Below, one piece after another: positions 33,730 to 41,185 of a DNA stretch of 64,000 nucleotides. Source of the stretch: Streptomyces liliiviolaceus (GTDB lineage: Bacteria; Actinomycetota; Actinomycetes; Streptomycetales; Streptomycetaceae). The stretch spans positions 2,790,001 to 2,854,000 of the forward strand of contig NZ_JAGPYQ010000001.1 in the NCBI RefSeq assembly GCF_018070025.1, given 5' to 3'. The position numbers and the translations under genes were made by a program. The notes beneath the pieces are model-generated. The model saw nothing but the letters and a program-made list of their open reading frames with translations. It was not told the DNA's origin and made no database searches. Position 1 is the stretch's first letter. The number at the start of each line of letters is the position of its first letter.

Positions 33730-34590
33730 TCAGGTGCGGGCGGTCGCCGTGACGTACCGCACCGGCGTGTCGATCGTGAGCGGTCCGTCCCCGTCCCGCA
33801 TCGCGTCGAGCGAGGTGATCAGCCGCTCGCGCAACTGCTGCCGCTTGTCGTCCGCGAGGTGGTTCCAGAGCAGGCGCATACCCTGCGTGTGGGACCAGTC
33901 CACCCACGCCAGACCCGACTCGGCCACCAGCCGCACGGACTCGTCGACGACCGACACGTCCTGGAAGCCCGCCTTCTCCAGGGTGCGGGCGAGGTCGGCC
34001 GGGTCCGCGAGCCAGCTGTTGAAGCGCTGCGACAGCCGCTCGGGCTGCCACTGCGGCGGCAGGTCGAGCAGCAGCTCGCGCGGGATGAGCTCGGTGAACA
34101 CCGGCGGCAGGAAGGGGAAGGTGTCGTCGCTGAACACCGGACTGGTGAAGGCGAGCCGCCCGCCGGGGGAGAGCAGCGGCGCGTAACGGGCCAGTGCCGA
34201 GGGCGCGTCGGGCAGGAAGATGACGCTGTAGCTGCCCAGGACGACGTCGAAGGAGCCCGGCTCGAAGTCGGGGTGCTCCCCGTCCATCACCCGCAGCTCG
34301 ACCGTGTCGGCGGCGCGCAGCGCGGCCTCCTTCGCGGCCTCCTCGATCATCGCCTCGGCGACGTCGATGCCCACGACACGGCCCGTCGGCCCCACCCGCT
34401 CGGCCGCCGGGAAGACACAGGCACCCCGGCCGCAGCCGACGTCGAGGACCCGTGCGCCCTCGCCGGGGGCCGCGCGTTCCACCAGGCGCCGGCCCATCGG
34501 AGTGAAGAACTCCACGCCGAGCCGGTCGTAGGACGCCGCGGCGCTGTTGAAGGCCGCCGCCACTTCGGATTTGTACGTGGACGTGTCCAC
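33730..34590 (-). CDS. aklanonic acid methyltransferase (AknG/DnrC-like)
   Basis: 286 residues from GTG 34590 (GGGAGA site). Class I SAM methyltransferase: [20 protein letters not shown], motif [16 protein letters not shown], then [14 protein letters not shown] and [21 protein letters not shown]. It esterifies the carboxyl group of aklanonic acid, the step needed before fourth-ring closure. The divergent neighbour encodes exactly the enzyme for that next step (AknH-like cyclase), which supports the assignment. Other SAM methyltransferases with this fold exist, so substrate is inferred from context. Confidence 0.86.
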   Translation of the reverse strand: MDTSTYKSEVAAAFNSAAASYDRLGVEFFTPMGRRLVERAAPGEGARVLDVGCGRGACVFPAAERVGPTGRVVGIDVAEAMIEEAAKEAALRAADTVELRVMDGEHPDFEPGSFDVVLGSYSVIFLPDAPSALARYAPLLSPGGRLAFTSPVFSDDTFPFLPPVFTELIPRELLLDLPPQWQPERLSQRFNSWLADPADLARTLEKAGFQDVSVVDESVRLVAESGLAWVDWSHTQGMRLLWNHLADDKRQQLRERLITSLDAMRDGDGPLTIDTPVRYVTATART

Positions 34591-34659
34591 TGAATCTCCC
34601 GCTCTCTCGGTGGACACACCACTTTTCCCGGCCGGTCTCGGGCACGGATGGAGAGGCCT

Positions 34660-34688
34660 TGGAGCGCCACTGGACCGCCGCTGGACAA
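34660..34688. promoter_or_regulatory. putative triple SARP repeat between methyltransferase and cyclase genes
   Basis: Three direct repeats exactly 11 bp apart: TGGAGCG (34660-34666), TGGACCG (34671-34677), TGGACAA (34682-34688). On the minus strand these read TCCAGCGG-type heptamers, matching the 10651 and 27869 sites. The 260-bp divergent region holds no gene. Confidence 0.55.
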
Positions 34689-34850
34689 AAAGCAAAGAAG
34701 TCCCTGGGAGGCCGATCCGCTCTTGTTCCGGAGGATCGTGTCTCCTAAGAATTGATTCCGGAACGTACCGCCGCACCGGTTCCGGATCGGCAGCGACCGA
34801 TTCAGGGCCGAGCGGGGGACCGATTTCATGCCGATTCACGAGGAGAAAAC

Positions 34851-35285
34851 GTGAGCGACCAGATAGCGAGCGTCCGGCGCCTGGTGGAGGCGTACAACAC
34901 CGGGAAAACGGACGATGTGGCCGACTACATCCATCCGGAATACATGAATCCGGGAACTCTGGAATTCACCTCGATGCGCGGCCCGGAGCTTTTCGCGATC
35001 AATGTCGCGTGGGTCAAGAGGACGTTCTCGGAGGACGCGCGTCTGGAGGAGGTGGCCATCGAGGAGAACGGCGACTGGGTGCGCGCCCGGCTGGTGCTCT
35101 ACGGGCGGCACGTCGGCGAGATGGTCGGCATGGCCCCCACCGGGCGGCTGTTCTCCGGCGAGCAGATCCACCTCCTCCACTTCGTCGACGGCAAGATCCA
35201 CCACCACCGCGACTGGCCCGACTACCAGGGCACCTACCGCCAGCTCGGTGAGCCGTGGCCGGAGAAGGAGCACCGCCGTCCGTGA
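34851..35285 (+). CDS. aklanonic acid methyl ester cyclase (AknH/DnrD type)
   Basis: 144 residues from GTG 34851 (AGGAG site). SnoaL fold cyclase closing the fourth anthracycline ring by intramolecular aldol reaction. The catalytic Asp is at position 121 and the partner His at 107 ([20 protein letters not shown]), the same numbers as in SnoaL/AknH. Tyr15 (VEAYNTGK) and Asn51 (FAINVAWV) match AknH rather than SnoaL (Phe15, Leu51, as I recall), the pair linked to 9R stereochemistry. It is followed 46 bp downstream by the second SARP gene, probably in one transcript. Confidence 0.93.
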   Translation: MSDQIASVRRLVEAYNTGKTDDVADYIHPEYMNPGTLEFTSMRGPELFAINVAWVKRTFSEDARLEEVAIEENGDWVRARLVLYGRHVGEMVGMAPTGRLFSGEQIHLLHFVDGKIHHHRDWPDYQGTYRQLGEPWPEKEHRRP

Positions 35286-35331
35286 CGGCGGATTCCTCGA
35301 AGGCGACGGATCAGGGGTAGGGGGAAGCGCG

Positions 35332-36174
35332 ATGGAATTCGGTGTGCTGGGACCGCTGTACGTCCGGGTGGACGGGGAGACGACCGCCCCGAGCGCCCCG
35401 AAGCTGCGGAACGTACTGGCGATGCTGCTCGTCCACACGGGACAGGTGGTGCCCGTGCCCTCGCTGGTGCGGGATCTGTGGGACGACGATCCACCCGTCA
35501 GCGGGCTGACCACGCTGCAGACGTACATCCTGAACCTGCGCAAGATGTTCTCCGCGGTCACCGGGCTGACCACCGACGAGGTGGCCCGCGACATCCTGGT
35601 GACCCGCGCGGGCGGATACGTGCTGGCCGCCGAGGCGGGCACGCTCGACCTGCACCGCTACCGCCGTCTGGTGACCTCCGGCCGGGAGGCGCTGGTGCGC
35701 GGCGACGACGCGGCCGGGGTACGGGACCTGAACGAGGCGCTGCTGATGTGGCGGGGCCCCGCGCTGGTCGACGTACCGGCCGGGCGGGTGCTGGAGAGCC
35801 GGCGCCGGCAGCTGGAGGAGTCCCGGCTCGCCGCCTTCGAGTACCTGGTCGACGTGGAGCTGCGGCTCGGCATGTACCGCGAGGTGCTGGCCGAGCTCGC
35901 GGCCCTCACGGTGGAGAACCCGCTGCACGAGGGGCTGCACGGCCAGTACATGTGGGCCCTGCACCTCAGCGGCCGCAGGGCCCAGGCGCTCCAGGTCTTC
36001 CATCGGCTGCGGGGCGCGCTGGTCGCGGGCCTCGGTCTGGAGCCGGGGCCCCAGGTGCAGCGGCTGCACCGGGCGGTGCTGAACGCGGACACCGACTTCG
36101 AGCCCCGTTTCGCGGTGGGCCGGACCCCGGTCGCGGTGCCGGCCAGCGCGTTCGGCGGGGCGCGCCCCTACTGA
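35332..36174 (+). CDS. SARP-family transcriptional activator (second copy, AknI/DnrI-like)
   Basis: 280 residues from ATG 35332 (GGGGGAAG upstream). The winged-helix domain starts MEFGVLGPLYVRVDGE with PKLRNVLAMLLVHTGQVVPV and TLQTYILNLRKMF. The activation domain follows (ALLMWRGPALVDV, RRRQLEESRLAAFEYLVDVE, NPLHEGLHGQYMWALHLSGR). About the same size as the SARP at 8422, but clearly different in sequence. It sits in the AknH-like gene's transcript and would activate PKS and sugar operons through the 11-bp repeats seen in the cluster. Whether the two SARPs act in series or on different targets cannot be told. Confidence 0.93.
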   Translation: MEFGVLGPLYVRVDGETTAPSAPKLRNVLAMLLVHTGQVVPVPSLVRDLWDDDPPVSGLTTLQTYILNLRKMFSAVTGLTTDEVARDILVTRAGGYVLAAEAGTLDLHRYRRLVTSGREALVRGDDAAGVRDLNEALLMWRGPALVDVPAGRVLESRRRQLEESRLAAFEYLVDVELRLGMYREVLAELAALTVENPLHEGLHGQYMWALHLSGRRAQALQVFHRLRGALVAGLGLEPGPQVQRLHRAVLNADTDFEPRFAVGRTPVAVPASAFGGARPY

Positions 36175-36203
36175 CGTGCCGGTGCCGTACGGCGTACCGC
36201 TAC

Positions 36204-36264
36204 TCAAATTTGATTGCGTCGCCGGGTCCAGCGTGACTAGGGTGCATCTAGGCAAATTTGATTA
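36204..36264 (+). promoter_or_regulatory. two AATCAAATTTGATT-type operator boxes around the reductase promoter
   Basis: Box 1 is TCAAATTTGATT (36204-36215) and box 2 is CAAATTTGATTA (36253-36264), with centres 48 bp apart. Between them a promoter can be drawn: TTGCGT (36214-36219), 18-bp spacer, TAGGGT (36238-36243). The second box ends just before the ribosome site of the deazaflavin reductase gene. The motif is very AT-rich for this DNA and matches the palindrome before drrA (41867-41894). Confidence 0.65.
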
Positions 36265-36276
36265 GCTGGAGGGGTC

Positions 36277-36807
36277 ATGCCGGAGGAGCGCGAGCCGGAG
36301 CAGTCGGAGCAGCGGTCGGAACAGCAGTCGGAACAGCCGTCGGGACCGCAGTCGGAACCGGGGTCGGAACAGCCCGAGGAGACACCCGTCGACAGTCCGA
36401 CGGGCTGGGTCGCGGCGCACATACGCCGCTACGACCGCAGCGGCGGCAAGGAGGGGGCGAAGTGGTACGGGCTCGACACCCTGCTCCTCACCACCCGCGG
36501 CCGGAAATCGGGAAAGCTGCGCCGCACCGCGGTGATCTACGGCCGTGACGGCGACAACGTCGTCGTGGTTGGTTCGAACGGAGGAAAGCCCGAGCATCCG
36601 CTCTGGTATCTCAATCTCGTCGCCTCGCCCGAGGCCCATGTCCAGATCGGTGAGGAACATCTCGACGTGCGGGCCCGTACGGCGACCGCCGAGGAGAAGC
36701 CGGATCTCTGGAAGCTCATGACGGGGCTTTTCCCGCAGTACAAGAGTTACCAGAAGAAGACCACCCGGGAAATTCCCGTGGTGATTCTGGAGCCCGTCGA
36801 GCCGTAA
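36277..36807 (+). CDS. deazaflavin (F420)-dependent nitroreductase-family protein
   Basis: 176 residues. The core (about 65-172) is the Ddn-like split-barrel family: LLLTTRGRKSGKLRRTAVIY, VGSNGGKPEHPLWYLNLVASP, then AHVQIGEEHLDVRARTAT. These enzymes use reduced F420 to reduce quinones or nitro groups. The first ~35 residues are a repetitive Glu/Gln/Ser tail (SEQ units). Because its promoter shares an operator with drrAB, I infer a role in self-protection, for example reducing the anthracycline quinone, or in a tailoring reduction. ATG 36277 has GGAGGGG upstream. Confidence 0.85.
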   Translation: MPEEREPEQSEQRSEQQSEQPSGPQSEPGSEQPEETPVDSPTGWVAAHIRRYDRSGGKEGAKWYGLDTLLLTTRGRKSGKLRRTAVIYGRDGDNVVVVGSNGGKPEHPLWYLNLVASPEAHVQIGEEHLDVRARTATAEEKPDLWKLMTGLFPQYKSYQKKTTREIPVVILEPVEP

Positions 36808-36857
36808 TCGCCGGCGGTGCACGTCAGACATTGCATGCACGGAAAGGAAAGGTGTCT

Positions 36858-38489
36858 GTGTTGAATGAATTCACGCGCCGTGGATTCCTCGGCAGCGCGG
36901 CGGCGGTCGGCGGGGCCACGGTGGTGGCCACGGCCGTCCCCGGTGCCCAGGCCGCCGAGGCCGCCGTCCCGGAAGCGGCACAGGGCGGCGCGTGCGGCGC
37001 CAGGACCGGGCTCGTCCAGGTGGACCGGACGGACCGGCGCTACCAGGACCTGGTCAGCCGGGGATTCAACGGACGGTTCCGCGGCAAGCCCGACGCCGTG
37101 TACGTCGTGCACACCGCGGACCAGGTCGTCGACGCCGTGAACCGGGCCCTGGACGCGGGGCAGCGGATCGCCGTGCGCAGCGGCGGCCACTGCTTCGAGG
37201 GCTTCGTGGACGACCCCGCCGTGCGGGCCGTCATCGACATGTCCGAGATGCGGCAGGTCTCCTACGACCCCGCCAAGCGGGCGTTCGCCGTGGAACCCGG
37301 GGCCACCCTCGGGGAGGCGTACCGCACCCTGTACCTCGACTGGGGCGTGACCATCCCGGCGGGCGTCTGCCCGCAGGTGGGCGTCGGCGGCCATGTGCTC
37401 GGCGGCGGGTACGGCCCGCTCTCCCGCCGCGACGGAGTGGTCGCCGACCACCTCCACGCCGTCGAGGTCGTCGTCGTGGACGCCTCCGGCCGGGCCCGCA
37501 AGGTCGTGGCCACCAACGCGGCCGGCGACCCCAACCGCGAGCTGTGGTGGGCCCACACCGGGGGCGGCGGCGGCAACTTCGGCATCGTCACCAAGTACTG
37601 GTTCCGTACGCCCGGGGCCACCGGCAACGACCCGTCCGGGCTGCTGCCCAAGGCGCCGAAGTCGACCCTGCGGCACATCGTGACCTGGGAGTGGTCCGCC
37701 CTCACGGAGAAGGCGTTCACCCGGATCATCGACAACCACGGGGCCTGGCACCAGCGCAACAGCGCCGCCGACACCCCGTACGCCAGTCTGCACAGCGTCT
37801 TCTACCTCAACAGCAAGGCGGCCGGGCAGATCCTGCTGGACATCCAGATCGACGGCGGACTGGACGGCGCCGAGGGGCTGCTGAACGACTTCGTGGCCGC
37901 GATCAACGAGGGCACGGGGGTGGAGCCCGCCGTCCAGCGGAGCACGGAGCCGTGGCTGCGCGCCACGCTGGCCAACAAGTTCGACACCGGCGGGTTCGAC
38001 CGGACCAAGTCCAAGGGCGCGTATCTGCGCAAGCCGTGGACCGCCGCCCAGACCGCCACCCTCTACCGGTATCTGAGCGCCGACACCCAGGTGTGGGGCG
38101 AGGTCTCGCTCTACTCGTACGGCGCGAAGGTCAACTCCGTTCCGGAGACGGCCACCGCCACCGCCCAGCGCGACTCCATCATCAAGGTGTGGATGTCGGC
38201 CACATGGATGGATCCCACACAGGACGACGCCAACCTCGCCTGGATCCGGGAGATCTACCGCGACGTCTTCGCCACCACCGGCGGCGTCCCGGTGCCCGAC
38301 GACCGGACCGAGGGCACCTTCATCAACTATCCCGACATCGATCTGGCCGACCCGGAGTGGAACACCTCCGGAGTGCCCTGGCACACCCTCTACTACAAGG
38401 GGAACTACCCGCGCCTGCAGAAGGTCAAGGCCCGCTGGGACCCCAAGAACGTCTTCCGGCACGCGCTGTCCGTACGGCTGCCCGACTGA
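36858..38489 (+). CDS. bicovalent FAD-linked sugar oxidase (AknOx-like), Tat-exported
   Basis: 543 residues from GTG 36858 (GGAAAGG five bases upstream; GTG 36852 is close). The Tat signal is RRGFLGSAAAVGG. Berberine-bridge-type FAD oxidase: His111 (RSGGHCFEGF) and Cys171 (IPAGVCPQVGVGG) are 60 residues apart, as are the FAD-linked His70 and Cys130 of AknOx. The AknOx catalytic pair Tyr378/Tyr450 falls, with the same 41-residue offset, on Tyr419 (SLYSYG) and Tyr491 (FINYPD). AknOx oxidises the terminal rhodinose of aclacinomycin to cinerulose A and then L-aculose after export. The same reaction is expected here. Confidence 0.92.
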   Translation: MLNEFTRRGFLGSAAAVGGATVVATAVPGAQAAEAAVPEAAQGGACGARTGLVQVDRTDRRYQDLVSRGFNGRFRGKPDAVYVVHTADQVVDAVNRALDAGQRIAVRSGGHCFEGFVDDPAVRAVIDMSEMRQVSYDPAKRAFAVEPGATLGEAYRTLYLDWGVTIPAGVCPQVGVGGHVLGGGYGPLSRRDGVVADHLHAVEVVVVDASGRARKVVATNAAGDPNRELWWAHTGGGGGNFGIVTKYWFRTPGATGNDPSGLLPKAPKSTLRHIVTWEWSALTEKAFTRIIDNHGAWHQRNSAADTPYASLHSVFYLNSKAAGQILLDIQIDGGLDGAEGLLNDFVAAINEGTGVEPAVQRSTEPWLRATLANKFDTGGFDRTKSKGAYLRKPWTAAQTATLYRYLSADTQVWGEVSLYSYGAKVNSVPETATATAQRDSIIKVWMSATWMDPTQDDANLAWIREIYRDVFATTGGVPVPDDRTEGTFINYPDIDLADPEWNTSGVPWHTLYYKGNYPRLQKVKARWDPKNVFRHALSVRLPD

Positions 38490-38531
38490 CGGCGACGGCA
38501 CGAGAGCACGACGGCAGACGGCAGACGGCAC

Positions 38532-38576
38532 GACGGGAGGGGGGGGGCCGCGGATCGCGGCCCCCCCCTCCCGTCG
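38532..38576. terminator. bidirectional hairpin terminator with G/C run
   Basis: A stem of acggga plus nine G pairs with eight C plus tcccgt. An inner ccgcg/cgcgg stem closes it, with loop gat. It lies between the convergent AknOx-like gene and the second N-methyltransferase gene. Confidence 0.82.
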
Positions 38577-38589
38577 TCCTGCCCGCCGT

Positions 38590-39303
38590 TCAGCCGCGGT
38601 CCGCGAGGAACAGGCCGCGGCCCGACTGGATCCCCTCCACGTAGGCGACCTCCAACCCGGCCCGGGTGAACGCCTCCTCGTACTCGGCGCGGGTGAACAG
38701 CGTCAGCGTGTGGCTCTCCGCGAAGTGCTGCACACCGCTGTCGGGATCGGCCACCACGTAGTGCACCACCATGTGCGAGGTGTGCCCGCGGCGCTCCGTG
38801 TGGGAGACACGGGTCAGCGTCCCGGCGCCCACGGTCACGGTGTCCCCGCTCACATGGCGGTCGAGGGCCGTCTCCAGGAACCACCAGGGGTCCACCGCCA
38901 CGACACCGCCCGGTGTCAGATGCTCGGCGAACGACCGCAGAGTCGCGGTCAGTTCGGCGGTGTCCCGCAGATAGGCGATCGAGCCGAACATGCAGGTGAT
39001 CGCGTCGTAGGAGCGCCCCAGGGAGAGGTCGCGCATGTCGCCGCCGTGCAGGACGGCGGCGGGCACCGCGGTGCGGGCCATCGACAGCATCGCGTCGGAC
39101 AGTTCGAGTCCCTCGACCTTGTCGAAGAGCTGGGCGAAGTGCCGCAGATGCGCGCCGGTGCCGCAGGCGACGTCCAGGAGCGAGGCCGCCGCGGGGTTGC
39201 GGGCCCGTACGAGCCCCGCGACGGTGGCGGCCTCCACCCGGTAGTCCTTGCCGCGCGACTCGTGCAGCAGCTCGTAGATCTCGGCCATCCCGGCTCCGTA
39301 CAT
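38590..39303 (-). CDS. aminosugar N-methyltransferase, copy 2
   Basis: 237 residues from ATG 39303 (AGGAGGGAAG site). It has the same family signature as 17948-18682: MYGAGMAEIYELLHESRGKDY, LLDVACGTGAHLRHF, LHGGDMRDLSLGRSYDAITC, VAVDPWWFLE, GRGLF. A second copy is unusual for a pathway in which one enzyme can dimethylate. The two may add one methyl each, act on different aminosugars, or one may be redundant. The gene runs in the same direction as the NmrA-like gene, 14 bp downstream of it, so they share a transcript. Confidence 0.86.
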   Translation of the reverse strand: MYGAGMAEIYELLHESRGKDYRVEAATVAGLVRARNPAAASLLDVACGTGAHLRHFAQLFDKVEGLELSDAMLSMARTAVPAAVLHGGDMRDLSLGRSYDAITCMFGSIAYLRDTAELTATLRSFAEHLTPGGVVAVDPWWFLETALDRHVSGDTVTVGAGTLTRVSHTERRGHTSHMVVHYVVADPDSGVQHFAESHTLTLFTRAEYEEAFTRAGLEVAYVEGIQSGRGLFLADRG

Positions 39304-39317
39304 GGCGACTTCCCTCC

Positions 39318-40205
39318 TCAGCTGGAACTGCTGGAACTGCTGGAACTGCCGACACCGGTGGCACGGGCCTCGCCGCCGAACCCGCCGGCGTGCTCCGCCG
39401 CCCAGCTCGCGAACGTGCGTGCCTGACGGCCCGTGACCCGGCGCACCGCATCGGTCACCGGGCCGGGGGTGACGGCCGACTCGGCGAGGTAGTCGAGCAG
39501 CATCTCGACGACCGGCGGCGGCATGACGGCGCTCATCGCCGCCCGCCCGGCCTCCCGGCTCAGCTCCTCGAAGCGGATGTCCCGGCCGGTCGCCTCCGCG
39601 ATCGCGGCCACCTGCTCGACCTGGGTCAGCGCCTGCGGCCCCGTCACCAGGTACTGGGCGCCCGCGTGGCCGTCCTCCAGCAGCGCGGTCGCCACGACCG
39701 CCGCGATGTCCGCCTCGTGGACGATCGCGCGGGCGGCCTTGCCGTAGGGGGCGCGCACGACGTTCTCCGTACGGATCGAGTCGCCCCACTTCCAGAGGGT
39801 GTTGCCGGCGAACTCGTCGGGGCGTACGAAGGTCCAGTCAGCCCCGCTGTCCTCGACGGCCCGTTCCACCGCGCGGTGGTGCTGGTGGCTGGGGTTGCTC
39901 TCGTCTTCGAGCACCGAGCTGGACGACAGGACGACGATGTGCCGGACCCCCGCCTCGCGGGCGAGCGCCGCCACCTCGTGGGCGGTCTCCGGCACCGGGA
40001 AGAGGTACATCCGGTCGATGCCCTCCAGAGCGGCGGGCAGGCTCTGCGGCTTCTCCAGGTCGCCCTCGACGACCTCGACGCCGGCCGGCAGCGCGGCGGT
40101 CGCGGGTGTCCGGGTGAGCGCCCGCACATGGTGCCCGGAGGCCGCCAGGCTCCGGGCGACATGGCGGCCCACCTTGCCCGTGGCACCGGTCAACAGGATG
40201 TTCAA
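39318..40205 (-). CDS. NmrA/SDR-like NAD(P)H reductase (SnoaW-like candidate)
   Basis: 295 residues from a TTG at 40205, chosen because GAGGAGGGG sits five bases upstream and MNILLTGATGKVGRHVARSL is the natural start of the atypical SDR fold. Later segments are VVEGDLEKPQSLPAALEGIDRMYLF, VRHIVVLSSSSVLEDE, WTFVRPDEFAGNTLWKW and IVHEADIAAVVATALLE. It is divergent from an NTF2-like gene that resembles SnoaL2. In nogalamycin, SnoaW and SnoaL2 form a two-component C-1 hydroxylase, so the pair here may do the same. The C terminus is a run of nine Ser generated by a 9-bp tandem repeat. Confidence 0.75.
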   Translation of the reverse strand: MNILLTGATGKVGRHVARSLAASGHHVRALTRTPATAALPAGVEVVEGDLEKPQSLPAALEGIDRMYLFPVPETAHEVAALAREAGVRHIVVLSSSSVLEDESNPSHQHHRAVERAVEDSGADWTFVRPDEFAGNTLWKWGDSIRTENVVRAPYGKAARAIVHEADIAAVVATALLEDGHAGAQYLVTGPQALTQVEQVAAIAEATGRDIRFEELSREAGRAAMSAVMPPPVVEMLLDYLAESAVTPGPVTDAVRRVTGRQARTFASWAAEHAGGFGGEARATGVGSSSSSSSSS

Positions 40206-40472
40206 GGCCCCTCCTCGGCGTACGTACGAAACGGTGCTCCCCGGCACGCCGGACCGGCGCGCTGTCCTGTGCAGGGGAGGCGGTTCCAGGGGCCCAGGCT
40301 GTCGCGCCGGGCTAGAGGACTCCGTGAGCCCCGCTGGACTTCGGTGGACCCCGGTGGGCGTCGGACGGCATCCGGCCCCGCTCCAGCGGGACTTGACCGG
40401 TCCTGCAGCCGTTCTCAGGCGGGTCGGGGGCAGTCTGGCGTGACATCGTCCGCGAGACTGTGAGGAATCGCC

Positions 40473-40910
40473 ATGTCAATGGCCGAGCGCAAGGCCCTGT
40501 GTCTGGAAATGGTCGCCGCCTGGAACCGGTGGGACCTGAGCGGGATCATCAAGCACTGGTCGCCGGACATCGTGCACTACTCCGAGGACACCGAGGTGAG
40601 TTCCGCCGACATGATCAAACTCATGGAGGGCGGGCTGCAGGCGTTCCCCGATCTCCAGCTCGAAGTGAAGAGCATCATGGCCGAGGAGGACCGGGTCACG
40701 CTGCGCATCACCGTGACCGCCACCCACTCCCACGAGTTCATGGGCGTGCCGCCGACCGGCGAGCGCGTCAGCTGGCACCTGGTGGAGGAACTGCGCTTCG
40801 AGGACGCCAAGGTCGTCGAGCACTGGGACGTCATCAACATGCGCCCGCTCCTGGTCAAACTGGGCAAGCTGCCGGACATCCCGAAGGTGGAACTGGAAAC
40901 GAGCGCCTGA
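40473..40910 (+). CDS. NTF2-like SnoaL2/AclR-type protein (candidate hydroxylase component)
   Basis: 145 residues, SnoaL-like cone fold: ALCLEMVAAWNRWDLSGIIKHW, VSSADMIKLMEGGLQAFPDLQLEV, then THSHEFMGVPPTGERVSWH and LRFEDAKVVEHWDVINMRPLL. In cyclases the HHHRDW segment provides the acid/base; here the equivalent is VVEHWD. The protein is therefore a SnoaL paralogue with altered chemistry, as in SnoaL2, rather than a fourth-ring cyclase (that role is filled at 34851). Partner gene: the divergent NmrA-like reductase 267 bp away. Confidence 0.8.
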   Translation: MSMAERKALCLEMVAAWNRWDLSGIIKHWSPDIVHYSEDTEVSSADMIKLMEGGLQAFPDLQLEVKSIMAEEDRVTLRITVTATHSHEFMGVPPTGERVSWHLVEELRFEDAKVVEHWDVINMRPLLVKLGKLPDIPKVELETSA

Positions 40911-40930
40911 CCCGCACGGACGTTCAGCCG

Positions 40931-40994
40931 TCGGTGCGTCGGTGCGTCGGTGCGTCGGTGCGTCGGTGCGTCGGTGCGTCGGCGCGTCGGCGCG
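40931..40994. repeat. 8-bp tandem repeat, eight units
   Basis: Six copies of tcggtgcg followed by two of tcggcgcg, starting 21 bp after the SnoaL2-like gene stop. It lies in the 275-bp gap before the PadR-like regulator. This is a simple-sequence array, and length variation between strains would be expected. The rest of the gap is GC-rich with no gene. Confidence 0.9.
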
Positions 40995-41185
40995 GCGGTC
41001 CGGCGGGCGCGGCCCGGGGGCGGCCGGGGGCGCGGACGTGTTCCGCGCCCCCGCGTCCCCGGGCCGCGCGGGCCGCCGGGACGCGCGTCCCGGTCGTCCT
41101 CCGTCGCGCCCGGGGCGGCTAACTAAGCTGGCGCCCAGGCGCGCGGCGGACAGGAAAACGCCGCACCAGACGGAACGGGGTGACG

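Noticed and set aside
40335..40360. Third type of SARP site near the NmrA/SnoaL2 promoter (TGGAC, TGGAC, TGGGC)
   Set aside because: The spacing is 10 bp rather than 11 bp, and the repeats are part of a longer ggtgg-type run, so I did not call it.
40931..40994. CRISPR array
   Set aside because: The units are 8 bp and contiguous, without spacers. It is a simple tandem repeat. No cas genes or spaced repeats occur anywhere in the window.
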